From Fodinibacter sp963707895 (GTDB taxonomy: Bacteria; Actinomycetota; Actinomycetes; Actinomycetales; Dermatophilaceae): a stretch of DNA of 64,000 nt. The translations under genes and the position numbers were made by a program. The notes below the pieces were generated by a model that was not told the origin of the DNA, searched no databases, and saw nothing but the letters and a program-made list of their open reading frames with translations. The stretch is from NCBI GenBank assembly GCA_963707895.1, contig CAVPRS010000004.1, positions 41,809 to 105,808 on the forward strand. The letters run 5' to 3'. Shown in pieces: positions 20,759-28,255 of the stretch. Every line of letters starts with the position of its first letter. The stretch's first letter is position 1.

Positions 20759-21937
20759 GTGACTGCCTACCTCGACCACGCGGCGACCACCCCGATGCTG
20801 CCCGCCGCGCTCGAGGCCCTGATGGAGCAGTCCGCACGGGTCGGCAACCCCTCCTCGCTGCACACGTCCGGGCGCGCCGCCCGCGCCGTCGTCGAGGAGG
20901 CGCGGGAGCGCATCGGCGCCGCGCTCGGCGCGCGGCCGTCCGAGGTCGTCTTCACCTCCGGGGGAACCGAGTCCGACAACCTCGCCGTGAAGGGCGCCTG
21001 GCTCGCCCGTCGGGCGCTCGACCCGGCCCTCGACGGCATCGTCACGAGCGGCATCGAGCACCACGCGGTGCTCGACCCGGTCGAGTACCTCGCCGTCGCT
21101 CGCGGGGTCCGGGTCACCTGGCTCGAGCCCGACCGGTGCGGCCACATCGCCGTCGACAGCCTGCGCGAGGCGCTGGAGCCGGGCGGCGTCGCCGTGGCGA
21201 GCATCATGTGGGCGAACAACGAGGTCGGCACGGTGCAGCCGGTCGCGGAGCTCGCCGCCGTCGCTCGCGAGCACGGCGTCCCGTTCCACACCGACGCCGT
21301 GCAGGCCGTGGCCCACCTCCCGGTCCGCTTCGACGAGAGCGGCGCCGACCTGATGACGGTCAGCGCCCACAAGATCGGTGGCCCGGTGGGGGTCGGCGCG
21401 CTCCTGGCCCGGCGCGACGCCCCGCTCGTGCCGATCGCCCACGGTGGGGGACAGGAGCGGCAGGTGCGCAGCGGCACGCTCGACGCGGCCGGCATCCACT
21501 CCTTCGCGGTCGCGCTCGAGGAGACCGTGGCGATGCGCGACGTCGAGGCGAAGCGGGTCATGGTGCTGCGCGACCGGCTGCTCGAGGGCGCCCTCGCACT
21601 GGGCCTGGGCGTCACGGTCACCGGCTGCTGGACGGCCGGCGACGGCACGCGTCGGCTGCCCGGCAACGCGCACCTCGTGGTGCCCGGCTGCGAGGGCGAC
21701 TCGCTGCTCTACCTGCTCGACGCCGCCGGGGTCGAGTGCAGCACCGGGTCGGCCTGCCAGGCCGGCGTCCCGCAGCCGAGCCACGTGCTGCTCGCGATGG
21801 GCATCCCCGAGGCCGAGGCCCGCGGTGCGCTGCGGCTCTCGCTCGGGCACACCTCGACCGAGACCGACGTCGACGCGTTCCTCGCCGCCCTGCCGGGCGT
21901 CGTCGAGCGAGCCCGGCGGGCGGGAGGTCTGCTCTGA
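20759..21937 (+). CDS. iscS: Cysteine desulfurase (class V aminotransferase fold)
   Basis: Takes sulfur from L-cysteine as a persulfide, using PLP, and passes it to MnmA and Fe-S assembly. 392 residues. YLDHAATTPMLPAAL opens the protein; the PLP lysine is in TVSAHKIGGPVG (about Lys205), PLP contacts in SGGTESDNLAVKGAW and GIEHHAVLDPVEYL, and the catalytic cysteine in ECSTGSACQAG (about Cys333). GTG at 20759 is chosen: TAGACT at 20745-20750 is 8 nt upstream, and an in-frame GTG at 20753 would leave only 2 nt. The stop overlaps the mnmA ATG by one base (TGATG), matching the conserved actinobacterial iscS-mnmA pair. Confidence 0.94.
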   Translation: MTAYLDHAATTPMLPAALEALMEQSARVGNPSSLHTSGRAARAVVEEARERIGAALGARPSEVVFTSGGTESDNLAVKGAWLARRALDPALDGIVTSGIEHHAVLDPVEYLAVARGVRVTWLEPDRCGHIAVDSLREALEPGGVAVASIMWANNEVGTVQPVAELAAVAREHGVPFHTDAVQAVAHLPVRFDESGADLMTVSAHKIGGPVGVGALLARRDAPLVPIAHGGGQERQVRSGTLDAAGIHSFAVALEETVAMRDVEAKRVMVLRDRLLEGALALGLGVTVTGCWTAGDGTRRLPGNAHLVVPGCEGDSLLYLLDAAGVECSTGSACQAGVPQPSHVLLAMGIPEAEARGALRLSLGHTSTETDVDAFLAALPGVVERARRAGGLL

Positions 21938-23025
21938 TGCGGGTCGTGGCCGCCATGTCGGGCGGGGTCGACTCGGCGGTCGCCGCGGCCCGCATGCTCG
22001 ACGCCGGCCACGAGGTCGTCGGGGTGCACCTGGCGCTGTCGCGCTCGGCCCCGACGCTGCGCGAGTCGGCACGCGGCTGCTGCACCCTCGAGGATGCCGG
22101 TGACGCGCGCCGCGTGGCCGACCGGCTCGGCATCCCGTTCTACGTCTGGGACCTCGCGACCCGCTTCGAGCGGGACGTCGTCGACGACTTCGTCGCCGAG
22201 TACGCCGCCGGCCGCACCCCGAACCCGTGCCTGCGCTGCAACGAGCGGATCAAGTTCGCCGGACTGCTCGACAAGGCGGTCGCCCTGGGGTTCGACGCCG
22301 TGGCGACGGGCCACTACGCGCAGGTGGTCGAGGGGGCCGACGGTCGGCGCGAGCTGCACCGGGCCGTCGACCACGCCAAGGACCAGTCCTACGTGCTCGG
22401 GGTGCTCGACCGCGACCAGCTGGCCCGGGCGTTCTTCCCCCTCGGGGACACCACCAAGCCCGAGGTGCGCGCCGAGGCCGCAGAGCGCGGGTTCTCGGTG
22501 GCGAAGAAGCCCGACAGCCACGACATCTGCTTCATCCCGGACGGCGACACGCGTGCCTGGCTGACCCGCCGGCTGGGGGAGCGGCCGGGCGAGCTCGTCG
22601 ACGCCGTGTCCGGCGAGGTGGTCGGGTCGCACGCGGGCGCGCACGGGTTCACCGTGGGCCAGCGGAGGGGGCTCGGGCTCGACCGGTCGGCCCTCGACGG
22701 CCGGCCGCGCTTCGTCGTGTCGGTCGACGCCCCCTCTAACCGCGTGGTCATCGGCACGGCCGACCTGCTGGGGGTGGGCGTCGTCGAGGGACGGCACCTG
22801 CGCTGGTGCGGGCCGGCCCCGGTGGGGGAGGTGCGCGTCGGAGCCCAGGTGCGGGCCCACGGAGCCGAGGTGCCCGCGACCGCGGAGGTCGACCACGCCG
22901 CCGACGCGGTTCGGGTCGTGCTCGACGAGCGGCTGCGCGGTGTCGCACCGGGGCAGTCGGTCGTCCTCTACGAGGGCACCCGGGTCGTGGGGTCGGCGAC
23001 GATCAGCGGCACCGCACCCGCCTGA
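21937..23025 (+). CDS. mnmA: tRNA-specific 2-thiouridylase
   Basis: Thiolates U34 of tRNA(Lys), tRNA(Glu) and tRNA(Gln), using ATP to activate the uridine and sulfur from the desulfurase. 362 residues. The PP-loop AAMSGGVDSAVAAARML is at the N-terminus; the two catalytic cysteines are in TPNPCLRCNERIKF and SHDICFIPDGDTRAWL; the C-terminal beta-barrel region begins around GAHGFTVGQRRGLGL. ATG at 21937 overlaps the iscS stop in TGATG, so the sulfur donor and acceptor are made together. It is followed by a short palindrome and a convergent cupin gene. Confidence 0.95.
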   Translation: MRVVAAMSGGVDSAVAAARMLDAGHEVVGVHLALSRSAPTLRESARGCCTLEDAGDARRVADRLGIPFYVWDLATRFERDVVDDFVAEYAAGRTPNPCLRCNERIKFAGLLDKAVALGFDAVATGHYAQVVEGADGRRELHRAVDHAKDQSYVLGVLDRDQLARAFFPLGDTTKPEVRAEAAERGFSVAKKPDSHDICFIPDGDTRAWLTRRLGERPGELVDAVSGEVVGSHAGAHGFTVGQRRGLGLDRSALDGRPRFVVSVDAPSNRVVIGTADLLGVGVVEGRHLRWCGPAPVGEVRVGAQVRAHGAEVPATAEVDHAADAVRVVLDERLRGVAPGQSVVLYEGTRVVGSATISGTAPA

Positions 23026-23086
23026 CGTCGGCGCGCGGCCGGCATCGGGGGTGCTGGCCGGCGGCGTGACGCGGAACTTCGGCGGG

Positions 23087-23106
23087 CACGCAGCAATTGC
23101 TGCGTG
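23087..23106. repeat. Perfect 20-bp palindrome between convergent genes
   Basis: CACGCAGC-AATT-GCTGCGTG is fully self-complementary (23087-23106). It lies 61 bp after the mnmA stop and 28 bp beyond the 3' end of the opposing cupin gene. As RNA it would form an 8-bp stem with an AAUU loop, so a small bidirectional terminator is possible. As DNA it resembles a dimeric-protein binding site, but no promoter is nearby. Confidence 0.6.
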
Positions 23107-23133
23107 AGGGACGAGCTGCTGCGTTCTGGGGAC

Positions 23134-23505
23134 TCAGTCCTCGAGCAGGCTGGTGTCGTGCTGGGCCGTGAGGTCGCCCCCGGCCTCGCCGGTGTTGACG
23201 ACGCCGGTGGGCTCGATGAGCACCAGGGAGGCCTCCTCTGCGGCGACCGGGCAGTGCTCGACGCCCCGCGGGACGACGAACAGCTGGCCCGGCCCGAGGG
23301 TGACCTCGCCGTCGGGCAGCCGGATGGTCAGGGTGCCCTCGACCACGAGGAAGAGCTCGTCGGTGTCGTCGTGGGAGTGCCACACGAACTCGCCCTTGAC
23401 CTTGACGACCTTGACCTCGTAGTCGTTCAAGGTCGCGACCACCTTGGGGGACCAGTGGTCGGAGAAGAGGGAGAGCCGGTCCTTGAGGTCGACGACGCGT
23501 GCCAT
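23134..23505 (-). CDS. Small cupin-domain protein
   Basis: 123 residues, a single-domain cupin. Motif 1 is KGEFVWHSHDDTDELFLVVEG, giving the His-x-His and Glu metal ligands; motif 2 is PGQLFVVPRGVEHCPVA with the second histidine. Such proteins include mannose-6-phosphate isomerase-like and small dioxygenases, but the activity of this one is unknown. The ATG (23503-23505) has no Shine-Dalgarno; a minus-strand TAGCGT (23512-23517) lies 6 nt upstream, a leaderless arrangement. It is divergent from the pirin gene, also a cupin; family-1 repeat copy B separates them. Confidence 0.85.
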   Translation of the reverse strand: MARVVDLKDRLSLFSDHWSPKVVATLNDYEVKVVKVKGEFVWHSHDDTDELFLVVEGTLTIRLPDGEVTLGPGQLFVVPRGVEHCPVAAEEASLVLIEPTGVVNTGEAGGDLTAQHDTSLLED

Positions 23506-23593
23506 GGGCCCACGCTACGGGGCGGGCCGACGGCATCCGGCTCAGGGCCGTGGCCGCTGTGGGGGCGCGACGGCATCCGGCTTCGCGCCAGAG

Positions 23594-23660
23594 ACCTTCA
23601 CCTTCGCGGGACAACGGATGTGGTGCGAAGGTGAAGGTTCCGGGATCGGGCGGGAAAGTT
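23594..23660 (+). repeat. Palindromic repeat family 1, copy B (left outer arm missing)
   Basis: Left inner arm ACCTTCACCTTCGCGGG, loop ACAACGGAT, right arm GTGGTGCGAAGGTGAAGG followed by TTCCGGGATCGGGCGGGA and AAGTT. The right arm is essentially identical to copy A over about 40 bp; the outer left half is absent. Located in the divergent region between the cupin and pirin genes. Confidence 0.9.
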
Positions 23661-23747
23661 GGGGCGGGGAATGATTGAATGGTCAACTACTGTTGGACGG
23701 GATGCCTTCCACACCGGAGGATGGACCACCAGAAGGAGCTGATCAGC

Positions 23748-24722
23748 ATGCCGGCCGTGACCGTCGACAACATCCTGACCCTGCCGCGCGTCAGCGAGCC
23801 GGTCGCCGTGGCCGTCTCGCGACCCGTGCGCTCGGTGACCACCGCCCCGAGCGGGTTCGAGGGCGAGGGTTTCCCGGTGCGCCGTGCGTTCGCCGGGGTC
23901 GACCTCGCTGCGCTCGACCCGTTCATCCACATGGACCAGATGGGCGAGGTCGAGTACGCCCCGGGTGAGCCGAAGGGCACCCCGTGGCACCCGCACCGCG
24001 GCTTCGAGACCGTCACCTACATCATCGACGGCACCTTCGTGCACCAGGACTCCAACGGTGGCGGCGGCACGATCACGAACGGCGACACCCAGTGGATGAC
24101 GGCCGGCTCCGGCCTGCTCCACATCGAGGTCCCGCCGGAGGAGCTCGTCGTGAGCGGTGGTCTGTTCCACGGGCTCCAGCTCTGGGTCAACCTGCCCGCG
24201 TCGATGAAGATGACGCCCCCGCGCTACCAGGACATCCGCGGTGGCGACGTGTCGCTGCTCTCCAGCCCCGACGGCGGCGCGCTCGTGCGGGTCATCGCCG
24301 GTGAGCTCGACGGCCACGACGGTCCCGGCATCACCCACACGCCGATCACCGTGCTGCACGCGACGGTGGCCCCCGGCGCGCGGGCCCGCCTGCCGTGGAA
24401 CCAGGACTACAACGCCCTGGTCTACGTGCTCAACGGCAAGGGCACGGTCGGCCCCGACCGACGGCCGATCCGGCAGGGCCAGCTCGCCGTGCTCGGCGCC
24501 GGTGACCTCATCGAGGTCGGCGCCGACGAGAGCCAGGAGAGCCGCAGCCCGAGCATGGACCTCTACATCCTCGGCGGGCGTCCGATCCGCGAGCCCGTCG
24601 CGGCCTACGGCCCGTTCGTCATGAACACGCGCGAGGAGCTCGTGCAGGCGTTCGAGGACTTCCAGGCCGGCCGGCTGGGCACCATCCCCACCGAGCCGCA
24701 CCCCGGGCACGACGTCCTCTGA
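23748..24722 (+). CDS. Pirin family protein
   Basis: 324 residues with two cupin domains. The N-terminal metal site is visible in PWHPHRGFETVTYIIDG (His, His and, further on, His/Glu in GLLHIEVPPEE). Pirins include quercetinase-type enzymes and redox-sensing regulators; the function here is not known. The ATG at 23748 has AAGGAG (AGAAGGAGCTG) at proper spacing; an in-frame GTG-type opening at 23679 is less likely because its translation is not pirin-like. Upstream, an AT-richer patch (23675-23686, TTGAATGGTCAA) has the TTGA-N4-TCAA dyad common for MarR-type sites. A strong hairpin terminator follows at 24744. Confidence 0.9.
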   Translation: MPAVTVDNILTLPRVSEPVAVAVSRPVRSVTTAPSGFEGEGFPVRRAFAGVDLAALDPFIHMDQMGEVEYAPGEPKGTPWHPHRGFETVTYIIDGTFVHQDSNGGGGTITNGDTQWMTAGSGLLHIEVPPEELVVSGGLFHGLQLWVNLPASMKMTPPRYQDIRGGDVSLLSSPDGGALVRVIAGELDGHDGPGITHTPITVLHATVAPGARARLPWNQDYNALVYVLNGKGTVGPDRRPIRQGQLAVLGAGDLIEVGADESQESRSPSMDLYILGGRPIREPVAAYGPFVMNTREELVQAFEDFQAGRLGTIPTEPHPGHDVL

Positions 24723-24743
24723 CCGACCGCTCGTCCGATCACC

Positions 24744-24780
24744 ACGACGCCCCCGCAACCACCGGTTGCGGGGGCGTCGT
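24744..24780. terminator. Bidirectional hairpin between pirin and extensin-like genes
   Basis: ACGACGCCCCCGCAACC, a 3-nt loop ACC, then GGTTGCGGGGGCGTCGT: a perfect 17-bp stem. It starts 22 bp after the pirin stop and ends 24 bp before the stop of the opposing gene, so it can serve both. Confidence 0.85.
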
Positions 24781-24804
24781 CGTGCCGGGGCGACGCCGAC
24801 GAGG

Positions 24805-25629
24805 TCAGGGAGCCCGGTAGGTCTGGGTGCCGTAGCCCTTGCGCATCGTCGCCCGGTTGAAGGCGAGCCAGCGCGACTGGGTGCCGATGCCGCCCGTCGT
24901 CACGCCGGCCGCGCGCAGCACCCGGGTGGAGTGGCTCGACGTCTGCGACCCCCAGATGCCGTCGACCGTGGTCGGCAGGCCCCAGACGTAGCGGCAGGAC
25001 GCCTGGACGTGCAGCACCTGCGCGCGCGACGACGAGTCGAAGCTGCTGTTGCTCGTGCCCGACACCAGGTTGTCGATGTGGATGTGGTTGTCGTGGTCGG
25101 CGTTGTAGAGGTAGGTCAGCACGTTGCGGAAGTGGTAGTGCGCCGACGCCGCAGTCGCCCAGTAGTGGCGCCGTGCCGTCGTGAGGTCGCTGCCCGACCA
25201 GTTCTTCCAGATGTCGTGGCGCGCGATGAAGCGCCGGGTGCCGCCGGTGTAGATCCGGGACAGGTCGAAGCCCCGGCCGTTGTTGTGCGCCTCGGTGGGG
25301 CGTCCGTCGTAGTGGGCGCCGTACCCCCAGACCCGCGACGCGTTGGCGTAGCCCGACGGGGTGTTGGCGTTCCAGAAGGCCAGCCAGGTGTTCAGCCGGG
25401 TGTGGAACGAGGGCCGGTAGCCCCAGCTCGCCAGGTTCCCGTTCACCTCGTAGACCGTGCGGGCGCCGTTGATCGTCGAGTACGTCGTGATCGTGCCGTG
25501 CGCGGATGCGGTCCCGGCCGAGCTGAGCCCGGCTGCCGCGGTTCCGAGCACGCCGAGCGCGCCCGCCCCGATGGTGCCCCCGAGGATGCTGCGCCGGCTG
25601 GTGGACCGCTGGTCGTCGTGGTCGGTCAT
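24805..25629 (-). CDS. Tat-exported extensin-like/peptidoglycan-hydrolase-type protein
   Basis: 274 residues. The N-terminus has a twin-arginine signal (TSRRSILGGTIGAGALGVLGTAAAG ... cleavage near ASA-HG, about residue 43). The mature part carries YGAHYDGRPTEAHNNGRGFDLSRIY and DHDNHIHIDNLVSG, a His/Asp/HxH arrangement like the extensin-like C-terminal domain family, related to M15 D,D/L,D-peptidases that bind zinc. A C-terminal segment (about 210-274, YVWGLPTTVDGIWGSQTSSH) resembles a peptidoglycan-binding unit. A wall-acting role outside the cell is inferred. ATG has GAGGGGAA upstream. The break into putative single words of signal shown here is only illustrative; the catalytic residues are untested. 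Confidence 0.75.
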   Translation of the reverse strand: MTDHDDQRSTSRRSILGGTIGAGALGVLGTAAAGLSSAGTASAHGTITTYSTINGARTVYEVNGNLASWGYRPSFHTRLNTWLAFWNANTPSGYANASRVWGYGAHYDGRPTEAHNNGRGFDLSRIYTGGTRRFIARHDIWKNWSGSDLTTARRHYWATAASAHYHFRNVLTYLYNADHDNHIHIDNLVSGTSNSSFDSSSRAQVLHVQASCRYVWGLPTTVDGIWGSQTSSHSTRVLRAAGVTTGGIGTQSRWLAFNRATMRKGYGTQTYRAP

Positions 25630-25746
25630 GGAGTTCCCCTCTCGTGTGGAGGTGGCCGCGTTCCCCCGCGTCCACCACGACGGACGCTAGGGGCGCCCCC
25701 ACGGGCGGTCCATGGGGAGAAGTCCCGGCGGGCTCGACGCGCGGGG

Positions 25747-27177
25747 TCAGCGGTCGAGGCCGGCGAGGCCCAGCGCGAGGCGACGGACCGCGGCATCCGC
25801 CTGGGTCTCGGGCAGCCCGGCGTAGCAGAGCACGAGCCCGCGCACCGTGGTCTCGACGGCGTAGGCCGACAGCGGGCTGGTCGCCAGCCCGAGCTCGCCG
25901 AGCCGCGAGACGAGGTCGAGGTCGTCGACCTCGTCGGGCAGCCGCAGGACGACGTGCAGCCCGGCATCGACCCCCTGGAGCCGCGCGTCGGGCAGGTGCC
26001 GGGCCACCGCGGCGACGAGGGCACCTCGACGGGCCGCGTAGGTGCGCGCGACCCGGGCGTGGTGGGTGGCCAGGGCGCCGGACGCGACGAACTCGGCCAG
26101 GGCCAGCCCGGTCGCCTCGTTGACGACCAGGCCCCGCGACTCGAGCTCGACCCGCAGCCGGTCGCGCAGCCGGGGCGGTGGGGCCAGCCACGCGACACGC
26201 AGCGAGGGAGCCACCAGCTTGGATGCCGTGCCGATGTAGACGACGTGCTCGTCGGCGCCGGGCAGCGAGCGCAGCGCCGGCAGGGGCGACACGTCGTAGC
26301 GGAACTCGCCGTCGTAGTCGTCCTCGAGCACCAGGCCGCCGGTGCGCCGGGCCCACTCGAGCAGCTGGACCCGTCGGGTCACCGGCATCCGCGCCCCGAG
26401 CGGGTACTGGTGCGAGGGCGTCACGTAGGTGGCCAGGGTCCCTCGCGGCAGCAGTGCGGGGTCGAGGCCGTCGTCGTCGACCGGTACCGCGGCGACCCGC
26501 ACGCCCTCGGTCGCGAACGCGGTCCAGGCCTCGGCGTAGCCCGGGTCCTCGAGCGCCACCGTGGCGCCGACCAGGCCGAGGGCCGGGGGCAGGGCACGCA
26601 GCGAGGCGCCGACGCCCGGGACGAGGAGCAGGTCGTCGGGCGCGACGGCGACGCCGCGGCTGCGGCGCAGGTGCTCGGCCAGCACCTGGCGCAGGCGGGC
26701 GTGCGGTGGTCCGGATCCGGCGTCGTTCCCCGGCACCACCGAGCCGGCGGTGCGCCAGGCCCGGCGCCAGGCGGCCGGGTCGACCAGGGAGGTGTCGGGG
26801 CGGCCCGGACGCAGGTCCCACCGGGCCGGCTCGCCGGTGCCCGGTTCGGGGCCGGTGTCCCTGCGGGTGGGGGTGTGCACGTGGGTCACGGCCCCGGCCG
26901 CGGCCGCCCGGTCGGCCCCGCGAGCGACGACCGCCCCCGACCCGGCCCGGCTCACGACGAAGCCGGCCGCGGCGAGCTCGTCGTACGCGGCGACGACCGG
27001 CCCGCGCGAGAGGCCGAGGGACTGGGCGAGGGCGCGGGTCGAGGGGAGGGCGTCGCCGGGCCGTAGCCGGCCCGCGCGCAGCTCGGCGACGACGGCGTCG
27101 CAGAGCCGGTGGCGCAGCGGGGCCGGCCCGTCGGGCACGTCGAGGGCGAGGTCGACGGAGCGGGCGACGCGCGGCAT
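25747..27177 (-). CDS. MocR/PdxR-type regulator (GntR winged helix fused to class I aminotransferase)
   Basis: 476 residues. An N-terminal GntR winged helix (about 15-85, LRPGDALPSTRALAQSLGLSR) precedes an aminotransferase fold-type I domain (about 125-470) with YVTPSHQYPLGARM, LVLEDDYDGEFRYD and the PLP lysine in IGTASKLVAPSLRVAWL. MocR proteins sense PLP or pathway compounds and usually control a divergent gene; here that gene encodes a flavin/PNPOx-like fusion. ATG at 27175-27177 is 6 nt from a minus-strand TATGGT (27184-27189), which overlaps one of two direct repeats, so autoregulation is likely. Confidence 0.9.
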   Translation of the reverse strand: MPRVARSVDLALDVPDGPAPLRHRLCDAVVAELRAGRLRPGDALPSTRALAQSLGLSRGPVVAAYDELAAAGFVVSRAGSGAVVARGADRAAAAGAVTHVHTPTRRDTGPEPGTGEPARWDLRPGRPDTSLVDPAAWRRAWRTAGSVVPGNDAGSGPPHARLRQVLAEHLRRSRGVAVAPDDLLLVPGVGASLRALPPALGLVGATVALEDPGYAEAWTAFATEGVRVAAVPVDDDGLDPALLPRGTLATYVTPSHQYPLGARMPVTRRVQLLEWARRTGGLVLEDDYDGEFRYDVSPLPALRSLPGADEHVVYIGTASKLVAPSLRVAWLAPPPRLRDRLRVELESRGLVVNEATGLALAEFVASGALATHHARVARTYAARRGALVAAVARHLPDARLQGVDAGLHVVLRLPDEVDDLDLVSRLGELGLATSPLSAYAVETTVRGLVLCYAGLPETQADAAVRRLALGLAGLDR

Positions 27178-27187
27178 CCAGCGACCA

Positions 27188-27217
27188 TACTGGTCCAGCG
27201 AAACGAACCGCTACTGG
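27188..27217. promoter_or_regulatory. Direct-repeat operator candidate for the MocR-type regulator
   Basis: TACTGG occurs at 27188-27193 and again at 27212-27217, a 24-bp period, each followed by a WYC-like tail (TCC, ATC). Direct repeats are the usual MocR/PdxR recognition pattern. The first repeat overlaps the regulator's own -10. The rest of the 160-bp spacer (27178-27337) shows no other clear element except a purine-rich GAGAGAGGAT before the GTG at 27338, which could be a Shine-Dalgarno or a -10. Confidence 0.5.
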
Positions 27218-27337
27218 ATCTCGGCAAGGGCCAGTTGGTGCGGTGGACTGGTCGTCGGGCGGTGTCCGCGCGGGCTCGTGCCGCCGCCCCGGTGAACCGG
27301 TGACGCCCCTGTCGGGGGCACGAGAGAGGATGACGCG

Positions 27338-28255
27338 GTGAGCGGGCTCGAGATGCGACCTGGGTGCGAGTGCTGCGACGTCGACCTGCCCGCCGACGAC
27401 GTCGGGGCCGTCATCTGCTCGCACGAGTGCACGTTCTGCGCCGGCTGCGCCGAGCACCTCGAGCGGGTCTGCCCCAACTGCGGCGGTGCGCTGATGCCGC
27501 GCCCCACCCGGGTGGGCGACGCCCTGGTCGGCAACCCGGCCTCCACGACCCGCGTGGTGTCGCCGACGCCGTGTCCCGGCCCGGGTTACGCCGGCCGGGT
27601 CCGCTCCGACCTGCCCGCCGAGCGGCTGGGCCGTCACGCCGAGCGCGGGCGCTCCGAGCGGGCTGCGCTCGACGCCCTGCTCGACGAGGTGCTGGCCGGC
27701 ACGCTGTCGACGGTCGTCGACGGGCGCCCGTGGGTGGTGCCCATGCTCTTCGCGCGCGACGGCGACCAGGTGCTGCTGCACGGCTCCACCGGTGCGGGCG
27801 CCCTGCGCCAGGTGGCTGCCGGCGCCCCGGCGGTGCTGAGCGTCACCGTCGTCGACGGGCTCGTGGTGGCGCACACGACGTTCGAGTCGTCGGCCAACTA
27901 CCGCTCGGCCGTCATCCACGGTGAGCTCACCCCGCTCGGCGACGCCGAGCGCCGCGAGGCCCTCGAGCGGCTGTCCGAGCGGCTGATCCCCGGGCGCCCC
28001 GCCGAGGTGCGGTCGGTGAACCGGCGCGAGGAGGTCGCGACGCTGGCGATGGCCCTGCCGATCACCGAGGGACGCTGGCTGCTCAAGGAGCGGTCGGGCG
28101 GGCCGTCGGTGCCCGACGAGGAGACCGCGGCGTGGTCGGGCGTCGTCCCGTTCCGGGTCGTCGCCGGCGACCCCGAGCCCGCCCCGTGGTCGGTCGAGGC
28201 GGGCACGCCGGTGCCGGCGTCGGTGACCACCCTCGTCAAGCGGTGGGCACCGTGA
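27338..28255 (+). CDS. DUF1272 zinc-finger domain fused to pyridoxamine-5'-phosphate-oxidase-like flavin-binding domain
   Basis: 305 residues. Residues about 3-60 (MRPGCECCDVDLPADD, ICSHECTFCAGCAEHL, VCPNCGGALMPRPTR) match DUF1272, normally a free-standing 60-80 residue protein with about eight cysteines that likely bind zinc. From about 85 the chain resembles the split-barrel flavin-nucleotide-binding/PNPOx-like family (AALDALLDEVLAGTLSTVVDG, RPWVVPMLFARDG, GRWLLKERSGG). Substrate unknown; the MocR-type neighbour suggests a link to B6 or amino-acid metabolism. Stop overlaps the next gene by 4 bp. The fusion itself is clear in one uninterrupted frame. Confidence 0.85.
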   Translation: MSGLEMRPGCECCDVDLPADDVGAVICSHECTFCAGCAEHLERVCPNCGGALMPRPTRVGDALVGNPASTTRVVSPTPCPGPGYAGRVRSDLPAERLGRHAERGRSERAALDALLDEVLAGTLSTVVDGRPWVVPMLFARDGDQVLLHGSTGAGALRQVAAGAPAVLSVTVVDGLVVAHTTFESSANYRSAVIHGELTPLGDAERREALERLSERLIPGRPAEVRSVNRREEVATLAMALPITEGRWLLKERSGGPSVPDEETAAWSGVVPFRVVAGDPEPAPWSVEAGTPVPASVTTLVKRWAP

